This document shows, one piece after another, positions 7,851-15,367 of a stretch of 28,036 nucleotides of DNA (its first letter is position 1; each line of letters opens with the position of its first letter). The position numbers and the translations under genes were made by a program. Origin of the DNA: CBDVBZ01 sp965372355 (GTDB taxonomy: Bacteria > Krumholzibacteriota > Krumholzibacteriia > WVZY01); assembly GCA_965372355.1 (NCBI GenBank), contig CBDVBZ010000035.1, forward strand, positions 1 to 28,036. Direction: 5' to 3'. Below the pieces are notes generated by a model. The model was not told the DNA's origin. It saw nothing but the letters and a program-made list of their open reading frames with translations, and ran no database searches.

Positions 7851-8549
7851 TCAGCTTTGGGGACGTCGCATCACCGTTAGCAAGTTCTTGCCAAAAAGGC
7901 GCGATAACCCTGCCCTGTCAAGCATGCGGCTAATCGGAAAAATGAAGCCGTCGTAGAATCGTACGGATGCCGTCGAAATGTCACCCGCTCGACTCCCGAT
8001 CGCTTTGTAAAGTAGCGTCACGAAGAATCCCAGGCTGTCCGCGTACTCCGCACGTTCGATCGCAAATCCGGCTCTGCGCCCAATATCCGTCAGCCCGGCC
8101 TTGCGGTATCGTCGATAGTGTCCGACCTTCCTGTCCATGCTTGAAAACAGCACATTAAACGCGGGAACATAGAGAAAGAGCCGCCCGCCCGGCTTGAGCT
8201 TGGAGTACAGCCCTTCGAGCGTACCCCGATCATCTTCGATGTGTTCCAGAACGTTGAGCGAATAGATAAAATCTTGGGACGCGTCGACAACCTCTGAGAG
8301 TCCGGAGTAAACGGTGAGATTCTGCTGACGCAACTGCCTCTGCAACGCGGGGGCTGGCTCCACACATTCCACGTCCAGTCCCTTCTGGCGCGCCGCCACG
8401 GTGAGTGATCCCGTACCGGCGCCGAAGTCGATCGCCGTCCGGGCCCCGCCGCTCGCGCCAACAACGGTATCCACCAGAAAACGGTTGTAACGCACCGCCT
8501 CGACGAGCACTTCCAGATTGTCGACTCCCCCATACTGGGCTTTGGACAT
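7851..8549 (-). CDS. Class I SAM-dependent methyltransferase
   Basis: A 232-residue methyltransferase of the UbiE/COQ5-like (Methyltransf_11/23) type. SAM-binding motif I is AIDFGAGTGSL (39-49), the acidic end of strand 2 is ECVEPAP (61-67), and the post-motif YSLNVLEHIEDD (96-107) followed by LKPGGRLFLYVPA completes the cofactor fold. The C-terminal part (about 180-225) is hydrophobic, with aromatic residues that may contact membrane or a lipid-linked substrate. It starts 8 bp after the GT2 stop and its ribosome-binding sequence (AAGGGGA) lies in the last codons of that gene, so expression is probably coupled. By context it may methylate a sugar or lipid intermediate of the same pathway; the substrate is inference. 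Confidence 0.9.
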   Translation of the reverse strand: MSKAQYGGVDNLEVLVEAVRYNRFLVDTVVGASGGARTAIDFGAGTGSLTVAARQKGLDVECVEPAPALQRQLRQQNLTVYSGLSEVVDASQDFIYSLNVLEHIEDDRGTLEGLYSKLKPGGRLFLYVPAFNVLFSSMDRKVGHYRRYRKAGLTDIGRRAGFAIERAEYADSLGFFVTLLYKAIGSRAGDISTASVRFYDGFIFPISRMLDRAGLSRLFGKNLLTVMRRPQS

Positions 8550-8557
8550 AGAACGGC

Positions 8558-9535
8558 TCAGTCCCCTTTTCGTCTGCGAGTCACTAGTTTGTACAGGTTG
8601 CCCACGAGGTCCTGGCTCTCCACGTGAAATCTCGTGATCGCATTCAGTATCAACCCGATCCCAAAGAAAAGGACCGCCAGGATCTCGAGCGCCGCCGCGA
8701 GCAAGGCCAACGGCACGTGGCTGACATACCGCGTGGTTAGATAGTCACTGATCGGGTACCAACCCGCTATCAGACCGAGGACGAAGCACAGCATGCTCAG
8801 GCTCGAGAAGAACACCAACGGCTTGTAGTCCTTAAAGATCAGAAACATGAGCTTGAACACATGCAAACCATCAGAAAACGTATTGAGCTTGGTAATGCTC
8901 CCCGGTGGTCTGTTCCCGTACCGTATGGGAACCTCTTTTATGACGCGGCTTCTGATGAGTGCTTGAAGGGTGATTTCGGTTTCGATCTCGAACCCCCCCG
9001 ACCCCAGGTAGAGTGTTCGTACGAAATGCTGTGAGAAAACCCGGTATCCGGAAAGCGCGTCCTTTATCGTCGATGAAAACAGTACTGAGATCAACCCGGA
9101 GATCAGCTTGTTGCCAAACTCGTGCAAAACCCGGAATGCCGACTTGTCGTGATCTTTGAGTCTCGTACCGACAACCATATCCGCTCCCGATTCCTCGAGT
9201 GCCCGTATCAGGTCCCCGGCCGCGTCTGCGGGATAGGTATCATCTCCATCCGCCATGACATAGATGTCGGAGTCGATTATCCGAAACATGTGTTTGACGA
9301 CGTTCCCCTTCCCCTGAGCGGGCGATGGGATGACGATGGCACCGGCATTCGCGGCGACCTCCGCGGTCTCATCCGTGGAGTTATTGTCGAACACATAGAC
9401 GTCGGCAGACGGTAGTGCCCGACGAAAATCGGTGACCACCTTTCCGATAGTGACTTCTTCGTTGTAGCACGGCAGAAGCACGACAATTCTCTTGTCGTCT
9501 TCGGCGTTGCCCGTATCCCTGTTCCCTGGGGTCAT
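8558..9535 (-). CDS. Family 2 glycosyltransferase, polyprenyl-phosphate sugar synthase type
   Basis: A 325-residue GT2 enzyme. The GT-A domain shows LLPCYNEEVTIGKVV (20-34), FDNNSTDETAEVA (49-61), the metal-binding acidic motif ADGDDTYP (95-102) and GSGGFEIETEIT near 180, all typical of dolichyl/polyprenyl-phosphate mannose- or glucose-synthase-like proteins. Two hydrophobic helices follow near the C-terminus (about 240-262 and 275-303), as in membrane-anchored relatives. The expected reaction is transfer of a sugar from a nucleotide sugar to polyprenyl phosphate on the cytoplasmic face. The ATG overlaps the stop of the upstream GT-C-like gene by 4 bp (ATGA), which indicates tight coupling. 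That pairing makes this the likely donor-forming step for that protein. The sugar identity is not determined. Confidence 0.92.
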   Translation of the reverse strand: MTPGNRDTGNAEDDKRIVVLLPCYNEEVTIGKVVTDFRRALPSADVYVFDNNSTDETAEVAANAGAIVIPSPAQGKGNVVKHMFRIIDSDIYVMADGDDTYPADAAGDLIRALEESGADMVVGTRLKDHDKSAFRVLHEFGNKLISGLISVLFSSTIKDALSGYRVFSQHFVRTLYLGSGGFEIETEITLQALIRSRVIKEVPIRYGNRPPGSITKLNTFSDGLHVFKLMFLIFKDYKPLVFFSSLSMLCFVLGLIAGWYPISDYLTTRYVSHVPLALLAAALEILAVLFFGIGLILNAITRFHVESQDLVGNLYKLVTRRRKGD

Positions 9536-11379
9536 GGCTCCTCGATTACAAGAGGTAGCAGGCAGATCGGGACCTCCTCATGTTTGGAGTCGATAATCCG
9601 ACACCGGTCCGACTGCGCGGAAATATTCAGTTGCTTGAGGTTATTAATCGCCAGGCCGACACGTGCAGGGTTTGTCATGAGGAACACATGCCCCTGATGC
9701 GCGCGGACCAGAGCGAGCATCTCACTGAACGCCAGGTGCGTCGAGCCGCCCTTTACCGCGGGTGGATGACTAAAGTTGCTCAGCAGACCCACAAAACGGA
9801 CCTCGCGTTGGAAGAACGGTATCACATACGACCACGGCCGATTGTTTGCCTGAATGACCATGATCTCATTCGGCTGACTGAATTTTGGGGGCTTGACCTC
9901 GAAATACGATTTTCCCCACGGGGTACGCTCGATCTCGATCGGGTGCATAACCCACGCGACTCCGACAAACGCAGCGGTTATCGTGATCGTGCGAAGATAC
10001 GCGTTCGTGAAAACAAATACAACGAGAACTGCAATCACCGTCGGCGCGAAGAGCTCCAGAGGACCGATATAGCGGAAGATCGAGAACTTCACCTGCCATA
10101 TCACGTAGGACGCGACGAAAAAGATCAACAAAAACACGCCAGCCCGAGCATGTTTTGCCCGCAACGCATCCTCCGAATCCGCCTCGGCAGCGACACGGCC
10201 GGGCGCGCGTTTTGCCGGTTTTGATTTCGTGCGTCGCTTGCGTGCCGATTTGGGCACGGTGGTCTTCAGTTTCTCTTCGGCACATTCCGGCGCCTTCTCC
10301 TCCACGTCTTGAGGCACAGCCGCCCGTGCCAGGCGCCGATGCACTATTGAGCGCACGAATCTGATAGCAAGAGAAAGGAGGTAAAACCCAATCAGGACAT
10401 AGACCACGGCGAAACGCGCATCTCGAAAGTGGTGATGCATATCCGTGTAATGTGTTTTTATGGCGAAATGAAAAGGGTACAGTAGCGCGTCAACAAGGCT
10501 CGGCGGCAGGAAACGGACATCGGCGAAGTTCATGTCGTAGTAGTATGGAGACTTGAAGATCTTGTTGTAGAACGGAAACACCGGATTGCCAAACTTCGAC
10601 CACAACGTTGCCATCCAGTAGCCGCGAGAGACAAGAATCCCAGCAATACACGCCAGTCCGTACAGCTCTGCGACCATCAACTTCGAGCGCCATCCACGTT
10701 CCACGAATAGCAGCGCGATACCGCCACCCAACAAGAAAATGAGACAAACGAGCTTGAAACCCGCCGCGATGCCGAGAAGTGCACCACCGGCGAGAAGCAT
10801 CTTGCGCCCACCACGCACGTTGAGCGCGCCGTGCCTAGCAATTCCCCTTATCAGTAGGTATATCCCGGTGAGTACAAAGAGGCTCATGAGGTTGTTGTTG
10901 TAGGAACCTCCCAGGAGCGCGATGAAGGTCGGTCCGTACACGCCCAACGCAGCGCACGCAGAAGCCAGAAGAAGTCGCGCCAATGCCCGCATCGGCGAGA
11001 ACAGAGTTAGACCCGTCATGAACAGCAAGCCGGCCGCCAGACCGTGTACACCACCGATGATGAACGCAACGACTTTGGGATTGAAGTTCGAGGCCATCGC
11101 GTAAAACGGCACAAATGACAAAGGGTTTAGAAAAGTCTGGATCTGGGCGGGTGCGTAGTCGAAACCGAACCGACCGTTTAGCAAGGCATACGCGCTGTAG
11201 TAATGGTAGTTCTTGACGTCGAAGTCTATCAAGGCTCCGATTCGGACAGAATAGAGAGCGAGGAGAACGAAGCCGGCCACAAAAACCGCAATCTGAACGA
11301 GTACCCGACTCCGTCCGTCGAGCAGCCACGAGGCCTCCCTCTCCATCAGAGCGAAGTCCTTCTTGATCCTGTCGATCAT
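9532..11379 (-). CDS. Large GT-C-like integral membrane protein with a basic cytosolic insertion
   Basis: A 615-residue protein with about 10-12 membrane segments. The first periplasmic loop after helix 1 carries acidic and aromatic residues (DFDVKNYHYYSAYALLNGR, 52-70), followed by YAPAQIQTFLNPL, the position where GT-C glycosyltransferases keep their catalytic Asp. The C-terminal soluble part (about 480-615) would be periplasmic. Residues about 346-412 form a strongly basic Lys/Arg/Ala/Pro-rich stretch between two helices, unusual for the fold. AAGGAG precedes the ATG at 11379. It heads an operon with the GT2 and methyltransferase genes. A GT-C transferase using a polyprenyl-phosphate sugar is the best guess; a polymer-processing membrane protein is possible. 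I do not recognise a named family. Confidence 0.75.
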   Translation of the reverse strand: MIDRIKKDFALMEREASWLLDGRSRVLVQIAVFVAGFVLLALYSVRIGALIDFDVKNYHYYSAYALLNGRFGFDYAPAQIQTFLNPLSFVPFYAMASNFNPKVVAFIIGGVHGLAAGLLFMTGLTLFSPMRALARLLLASACAALGVYGPTFIALLGGSYNNNLMSLFVLTGIYLLIRGIARHGALNVRGGRKMLLAGGALLGIAAGFKLVCLIFLLGGGIALLFVERGWRSKLMVAELYGLACIAGILVSRGYWMATLWSKFGNPVFPFYNKIFKSPYYYDMNFADVRFLPPSLVDALLYPFHFAIKTHYTDMHHHFRDARFAVVYVLIGFYLLSLAIRFVRSIVHRRLARAAVPQDVEEKAPECAEEKLKTTVPKSARKRRTKSKPAKRAPGRVAAEADSEDALRAKHARAGVFLLIFFVASYVIWQVKFSIFRYIGPLELFAPTVIAVLVVFVFTNAYLRTITITAAFVGVAWVMHPIEIERTPWGKSYFEVKPPKFSQPNEIMVIQANNRPWSYVIPFFQREVRFVGLLSNFSHPPAVKGGSTHLAFSEMLALVRAHQGHVFLMTNPARVGLAINNLKQLNISAQSDRCRIIDSKHEEVPICLLPLVIEEP

Positions 11380-11426
11380 ACGACTCCTTCGAACGCTCGG
11401 TCAGAAGCCCGGGTTAGTTGGTGACG

Positions 11427-11455
11427 TTGATGCAGTGATGGTATCAGCTTGTCAA
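11427..11455 (-). promoter_or_regulatory. Possible promoter of the glycan operon
   Basis: A perfect -35 TTGACA on the minus strand (11450-11455), followed after 17 bp by a weak -10, CATCAA (3 of 6). It lies in the 133-bp gap between the OPT-linked gene and the GT-C-like gene. The leader would be about 40 nt. The weak -10 lowers confidence. Confidence 0.3.
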
Positions 11456-11512
11456 GTCTAACAAAGACGCCAAAGCCTGTCAAAACGACACGGTGCTTTA
11501 CCGATCCGGGTC

Positions 11513-12040
11513 TCAAAGCAGTTTCTTCAGCCGGGTGTGGCCTTCGATAAATTGATCCCGCGCGCGAGCCAGATACGTGTGGGCCTCATCGATATATCCA
11601 TCCACGGAACACGACCACACACGGTTGAGGTAGCGTTCGCCTGCGGCGAAGTGACTCATCACACCCGCGTACGCGGGCAGTCCATAGGCAACCGCGATGC
11701 TTTCACGGGCATCCACAAATCGTTGCAGATCGTCGTGGAATCGACGATCGATTTCTTGAGAGAGGTCGTAGACATAGATCGCGTCCTTTTCCCTTTCCAG
11801 ATCGCCGACACCCTCCGCAAGACGCAAGAGACATTCGTCCACCGTCTTCACCTCAGCCGTCACCTTTTCCACCGCCGCCTTTTGTTTGCGGGTCGCCACA
11901 CGCAGGATCACGACGCCCAGAACCGCAGTCACAAAGCAGACGGCAAAACCGACCCCAAGAACATCCCCTCGGGCACCGGTCAGGAAGTATGCCCCGGCGA
12001 GAAATCCTATGGTGACCAGCAAAAACCCCAGAAGCTTCAT
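11513..12040 (-). CDS. Two-TM membrane protein with helical cytosolic domain, unknown function
   Basis: A 175-residue protein with two N-terminal membrane helices (about 2-21 and 28-50), a Lys-rich segment, and an all-helical soluble part. The soluble part begins with a coiled-coil-like stretch (AAVEKVTAEVKTVDECLLRL) and ends with YIDEAHTYLARARDQFIEG. There are no catalytic motifs. The ATG at 12040 is chosen because GGAGG lies 6 nt upstream; a longer frame would start inside the OPT gene and add a basic tail before the membrane helices. It starts one base after the OPT stop, and its ribosome-binding site is formed by the last codons of that gene, so it is probably made with the transporter and could be an accessory subunit. 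I do not recognise the family. Confidence 0.75.
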   Translation of the reverse strand: MKLLGFLLVTIGFLAGAYFLTGARGDVLGVGFAVCFVTAVLGVVILRVATRKQKAAVEKVTAEVKTVDECLLRLAEGVGDLEREKDAIYVYDLSQEIDRRFHDDLQRFVDARESIAVAYGLPAYAGVMSHFAAGERYLNRVWSCSVDGYIDEAHTYLARARDQFIEGHTRLKKLL

Positions 12041-12041
12041 C

Positions 12042-13799
12042 TCATCCTCCGATACCCGCCAGTACCTGTTGAAGCGCAAACCCCACGCCCACGAGCGCCT
12101 CACCCACCATAAGCCCGGTAGCCACCGGAATCCCGACGTCGTCCGTGAACTGACGCCCGAGTTTCCAATCGGAACCGAGGCGGAGCAACGTGCCGATCGT
12201 GTACGTGAGGACGATGTTGAACGGGAGATAGAAACCCAGGCCCACGAGAACTCCGAGACCGCCGATACCGGTGGAGCTCAGAAGCATGCCGAGACCCGCA
12301 CCCCCCAGATACTTTTGAAGCGGTATGTCACCACCGAGAATGCCCTCGATCATACTGGCGAGGGCTTTTCCCTGCGGGGCCGGGAGGCGCTCGCTACCGA
12401 GCCCGTATGCCTTGTGTAGAATAAAGATGACAACGAGAACGACGATGGGGCCCAACCACACCGCGAGGAGCTGCGATATCTGCTGTTTGCGGGGCGACGC
12501 GCCCACCAAATAGCCGGTTTTCAAATCCATCATCAGGTCTTTGGCCTGGGATAGTGCAGCCCCCATTGCGGCCCCAACCATGACCGACGCAACGATCGTT
12601 GGGATCTTTGGCAACCCGCCGTTCGAACTCGCGATGAAGATCAGAATCGTCACCGCAATAAGCGTCATCCCACTCGTTGGTGACCAGTTCGTCCGGCCGA
12701 TACACTCCGAAACGATGACGCCCGCCATCCAGATCCAGAACGTCCCAAAAACCGCCATGATCAACCCGCGGCCGATTCCCATTTCATCCACCGAGCGGAT
12801 CGCGATGAGCACGAGAAGGATGAATGCGCCGGCGACGCCCGCATAGAGGAGCTTTATCGGCATCTCGTCCCGGGAGAGACGCGATTTCGTTTTGGCCGCC
12901 TCCTGCATGCTCCGGATCGCACTGTTGATCAACGGTATGGCCCAGACGATTCCCGCCAGTGCGCCCCCAAAGATCATACCGATGCCGATGGGCCGAAAAT
13001 ACTCGCTCCTGAGAAATCCCGGTACGCTCTGGTTCAACGCGGCAACTTCGCCGGCGGACGGCACCAGCCCCTGGGCGGCCAGGATCGGGGCGAGGATCCA
13101 GTAACACGTGTACCCCCCAACCACGAAGTAGATCCCGCCTTTGCCGGCGAGAAACGCGGCGCCAACGGTCAGCAAAGATATGTAAAGCGTGATGTTCAGG
13201 TAGTCGGGTGCGCCAATCGCCGCCCCCAGGGGCCAGTTTTCATACTCCGCGAGCTTTACCACGGCGTGCGGAACGGCACTCGCCAGGACGCCAACGAGCA
13301 GAAACATCGCCTTGCGCATCCCCGCGCCCGGCGACTTCAGCACCGCCGCTACGGCGATTCCTCCCGGGAAGGCGAGACGATTGAAATCGATCATCTGTTT
13401 GCGTAGCGGAATGATAAAGGTGATCCCCAGAATGCCTCCAACGATACAGCCAAAGGTCAGCAGATAAGGATCGAATGCGTCTCCGTGACCGAGGATAAAA
13501 ATCGCCGGGATCGAAAACATCATTCCGGCCGTCGCGCCGTTGACCGAACTGGCGATGGTCTGGTTGATGTTGTTCTCGACAATGCTTGTGCGCCCCATGA
13601 GACCGCGCAAGATACCAAAACCGAGTATCGCGGCGATCTCCGAGCCTTCAATTGTAAAACCGAGGATCAGTGCCGCGTAGCTGATACTCACCGTAATCAG
13701 CACGCCGAGGAGATAACCGACGATGAGCGCTGAAACGGTGAGCTCCGGATAGGGACCGTACCGAATCGGTTTTTCTTGATGCGCTTGCTTGTCTGCCAT
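12042..13799 (-). CDS. OPT-family oligopeptide/metal-chelate transporter
   Basis: A 585-residue inner-membrane transporter with about 14-16 hydrophobic segments, the usual size for prokaryotic OPT proteins. Landmarks are PYPELTVSALIVGYLLGVL at the start, NNINQTIASSVNGATAG (first half), FNRLAFPGGIAVAAVLKSPG, AKDLMMDLKTGYLVGASPRK and the C-terminal DDVGIPVATGLMVGEALVGV. OPT carriers take up oligopeptides or metal chelates coupled to protons; the substrate is unknown. The start at 13799 is chosen because MADKQ leads into the first membrane segment with a short soluble tail, although no good ribosome-binding site is visible. The longer frame begins with a Cys/Arg-rich sequence unlike the family. 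The promoter is at 13866-13895; the next gene is translationally coupled. Confidence 0.92.
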   Translation of the reverse strand: MADKQAHQEKPIRYGPYPELTVSALIVGYLLGVLITVSISYAALILGFTIEGSEIAAILGFGILRGLMGRTSIVENNINQTIASSVNGATAGMMFSIPAIFILGHGDAFDPYLLTFGCIVGGILGITFIIPLRKQMIDFNRLAFPGGIAVAAVLKSPGAGMRKAMFLLVGVLASAVPHAVVKLAEYENWPLGAAIGAPDYLNITLYISLLTVGAAFLAGKGGIYFVVGGYTCYWILAPILAAQGLVPSAGEVAALNQSVPGFLRSEYFRPIGIGMIFGGALAGIVWAIPLINSAIRSMQEAAKTKSRLSRDEMPIKLLYAGVAGAFILLVLIAIRSVDEMGIGRGLIMAVFGTFWIWMAGVIVSECIGRTNWSPTSGMTLIAVTILIFIASSNGGLPKIPTIVASVMVGAAMGAALSQAKDLMMDLKTGYLVGASPRKQQISQLLAVWLGPIVVLVVIFILHKAYGLGSERLPAPQGKALASMIEGILGGDIPLQKYLGGAGLGMLLSSTGIGGLGVLVGLGFYLPFNIVLTYTIGTLLRLGSDWKLGRQFTDDVGIPVATGLMVGEALVGVGFALQQVLAGIGG

Positions 13800-13865
13800 C
13801 GTCTGTTTTCGTGGATATGATCCGTGGCGCCAACACGCCCTTCCCTTCCGGCAAAGATGCGGACA

Positions 13866-13895
13866 AGCATAGTCGATAGTCGGTGCGCATTTCAA
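13866..13895 (-). promoter_or_regulatory. Sigma-70-type promoter for the OPT operon
   Basis: On the minus strand, -35 TTGAAA (5 of 6) and -10 TATGCT (4 of 6) are separated by 18 bp. Transcription would begin near 13859, about 60 nt before the ATG at 13799. Confidence 0.42.
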
Positions 13896-14080
13896 ACGCG
13901 ATCTTTCATTCCGCGAGACTAAACCGCACTGAGACTTAAGTGACGCATATGCAAGATGATAGCGGCATCACCTCCAGCGGATCGTGCGCCCCTCGCCGAT
14001 GACACAGGAACATGACATACATCAAACAACGCTCGAATTCGCGTGCGCGTGCACCGCGCCCCGCTCAGATGACGAGACCG

Positions 14081-14109
14081 TTGAAGTCAGGCCGCATCTG
14101 CGGTATCGT
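14081..14109 (+). promoter_or_regulatory. Weak candidate promoter for mdh
   Basis: -35 TTGAAG (4 of 6) and -10 TATCGT (4 of 6) with a 17-bp spacer. Transcription would start near 14116, leaving about 100 nt before the ATG at 14215. Other weak matches exist in this gap. Confidence 0.25.
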
Positions 14110-14214
14110 GTGGGGAGTCATGAATCCACAGCACCATGTTATGACGCGGGTCTTCCGACCTGGCACAGCGCACGGGGGTTTGAAGACCACCGCGTCGCGG
14201 AAAGGAGAACAGAG

Positions 14215-15225
14215 ATGCTCAACAAGATCGGCGTAATCGGCGGAGGATATATCGGCGGTGTCCTGGCGCAGGAGATCGCCCAGCGAGGACTGGCACGGGA
14301 GGTGGGGCTTTCCGATCCGGCGCCGTTCGTAAATCCCGATGACCCACCGGAACGCCAGGAAGTCATCAAGAAGCAGTCTGTCGCGATTGGCAAATGTCTG
14401 GATATTGCCGAGGGCCTGCCCACTATACGCAGCGATGTTCGGGTGGTCGGATCCAAGGATTACTCGGCGATCGTCGGCGCAGAACTCGTGATCAACACGG
14501 CCGGTGTACCGCGTAAGGCGCGTCCGGATGGCACGTTTCCATCGCGTGAAGAGTTGTTGACGACCAACCTCCGGGTCACCAATCAGGTAGCCGCGGGTAT
14601 CCAAAAGAACTGCCCCAACGCGACAATTATCTCTATCGCCAATCCACTCGATGCCATCGTCTACACGCTCAACAAGCGTCTCGATCCGCCGAAAAACAAG
14701 CTGGTGGGTATGGCGGGTCAGCTCGACTCGGGCCGCTATTGTTACTTCGTGGCCGAAGAGGCGAACGTCTCGGTCGAGAACGTCAACGCAATGGTGCTCG
14801 GCGGGCACGGCGACACGATGGTGCCGGTTCGTAGCTCGTGTCTGGTTGCCGGTATCCCCGTGACCAAGTTCCTCAGCGAAGAGAAGCTGGCGGCCATCGA
14901 GACACGTACGCGAAAGGCCGGCGGCGAGGTTGTCGGTCTGCTGGGTTTTGGATCTGCCTTCGTGTCACCCTGCTGGGCGGCGCTCGAAATGGCCGAGGCC
15001 ATCATCTTTGACAAGCGCAAGATCATCCCGGTTTGCGCCAAGCTCGAAGGCGAGTACGGCGTTGAGGGTATCTTTGTCGGCGTTCCGGCCATACTCGGCA
15101 AGAACGGTGTTGAAGAGGTTATCGAGGTCGATCTGACGGATGAGGAGAAGAAGGCGTTTCAGCACTCCGTCGACGTGGTTCGCAAGACCTGCGACGAGGC
15201 GGACGCTTTGTTGCAGACGCTGTAG
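14215..15225 (+). CDS. mdh: Malate dehydrogenase (LDH-like), with a roughly 25-residue N-terminal insertion
   Basis: A 336-residue NAD-dependent 2-hydroxyacid dehydrogenase, most likely interconverting malate and oxaloacetate. The Rossmann motif is IGVIGGGYIGG (5-15), with Asp34 at the end of strand 2. Substrate and catalytic residues are Arg100/Arg103 in the AGVPRKARP loop, Asp171 and Arg174 (LDSGR), and His198 in GGHGDTMVPV. IANPLDAIVY is typical of LDH-like MDHs. The family is usually about 310 residues. The excess is a Pro/charged insertion (about 36-60) between strand 2 and the GKCLDIAEGLP helix, plus a slightly longer mobile loop (RPDGTFPSREELL). The ATG at 14215 has AAAGGAG upstream; an in-frame extension has no family resemblance. 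Malate rather than lactate is favoured by the two arginines, but the altered loop leaves some doubt. A terminator follows. Confidence 0.85.
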   Translation: MLNKIGVIGGGYIGGVLAQEIAQRGLAREVGLSDPAPFVNPDDPPERQEVIKKQSVAIGKCLDIAEGLPTIRSDVRVVGSKDYSAIVGAELVINTAGVPRKARPDGTFPSREELLTTNLRVTNQVAAGIQKNCPNATIISIANPLDAIVYTLNKRLDPPKNKLVGMAGQLDSGRYCYFVAEEANVSVENVNAMVLGGHGDTMVPVRSSCLVAGIPVTKFLSEEKLAAIETRTRKAGGEVVGLLGFGSAFVSPCWAALEMAEAIIFDKRKIIPVCAKLEGEYGVEGIFVGVPAILGKNGVEEVIEVDLTDEEKKAFQHSVDVVRKTCDEADALLQTL

Positions 15226-15259
15226 ACCTTGTCTTCAGCTCGGTTAGTAGTCGTTTGAA

Positions 15260-15297
15260 GAAGAGAGGCCTCCGTCACCGACGGAGGTCTTCTCTTC
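15260..15297 (+). terminator. Terminator-like hairpin after mdh
   Basis: A long, nearly perfect inverted repeat: the arm 15260-15276 pairs with 15280-15297 around a 3-nt loop, with one extra base and one mismatch in the lower stem. The descending arm is pyrimidine-rich (TCTTCTCTTCC) rather than followed by a pure T-tract. It lies 35 bp after the mdh stop, so transcription probably ends or is reduced here before the GH130 gene. Confidence 0.55.
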
Positions 15298-15316
15298 CTG
15301 TTCGCATACAACGAGA

Positions 15317-15332
15317 CGCGTCTGCGGACGCG
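15317..15332 (+). repeat. Short hairpin in the leader of the GH130 gene
   Basis: CGCGTC and GACGCG form a perfect 6-bp stem around a TGCG tetraloop, 35 nt upstream of the GH130 start and followed by ACTTTATT. It could be a second part of the mdh terminator or a leader structure; the sequence does not decide. Confidence 0.3.
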
Positions 15333-15367
15333 AGACTTTATTCACCCCGTCATAGTGAGTCTTTCCA

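Larger units (their letters stand above)
13800..14214. other. Divergent intergenic region between OPT and malate dehydrogenase genes
   Basis: 415 bp without a supported gene. Frames here lack a ribosome-binding site and encode Cys/Arg/His-rich sequence without family resemblance. It holds the OPT promoter on the minus strand and a weaker candidate for mdh on the plus strand (14081-14109). No convincing operator palindrome or riboswitch was recognised. Confidence 0.5.

Noticed and set aside
13984..14214. In-frame N-terminal extension of malate dehydrogenase by 77 codons
   Set aside because: The sequence is Cys/His/Arg-rich and unlike the family, whereas the ATG at 14215 has a clear ribosome-binding site and starts right at the Rossmann fold.
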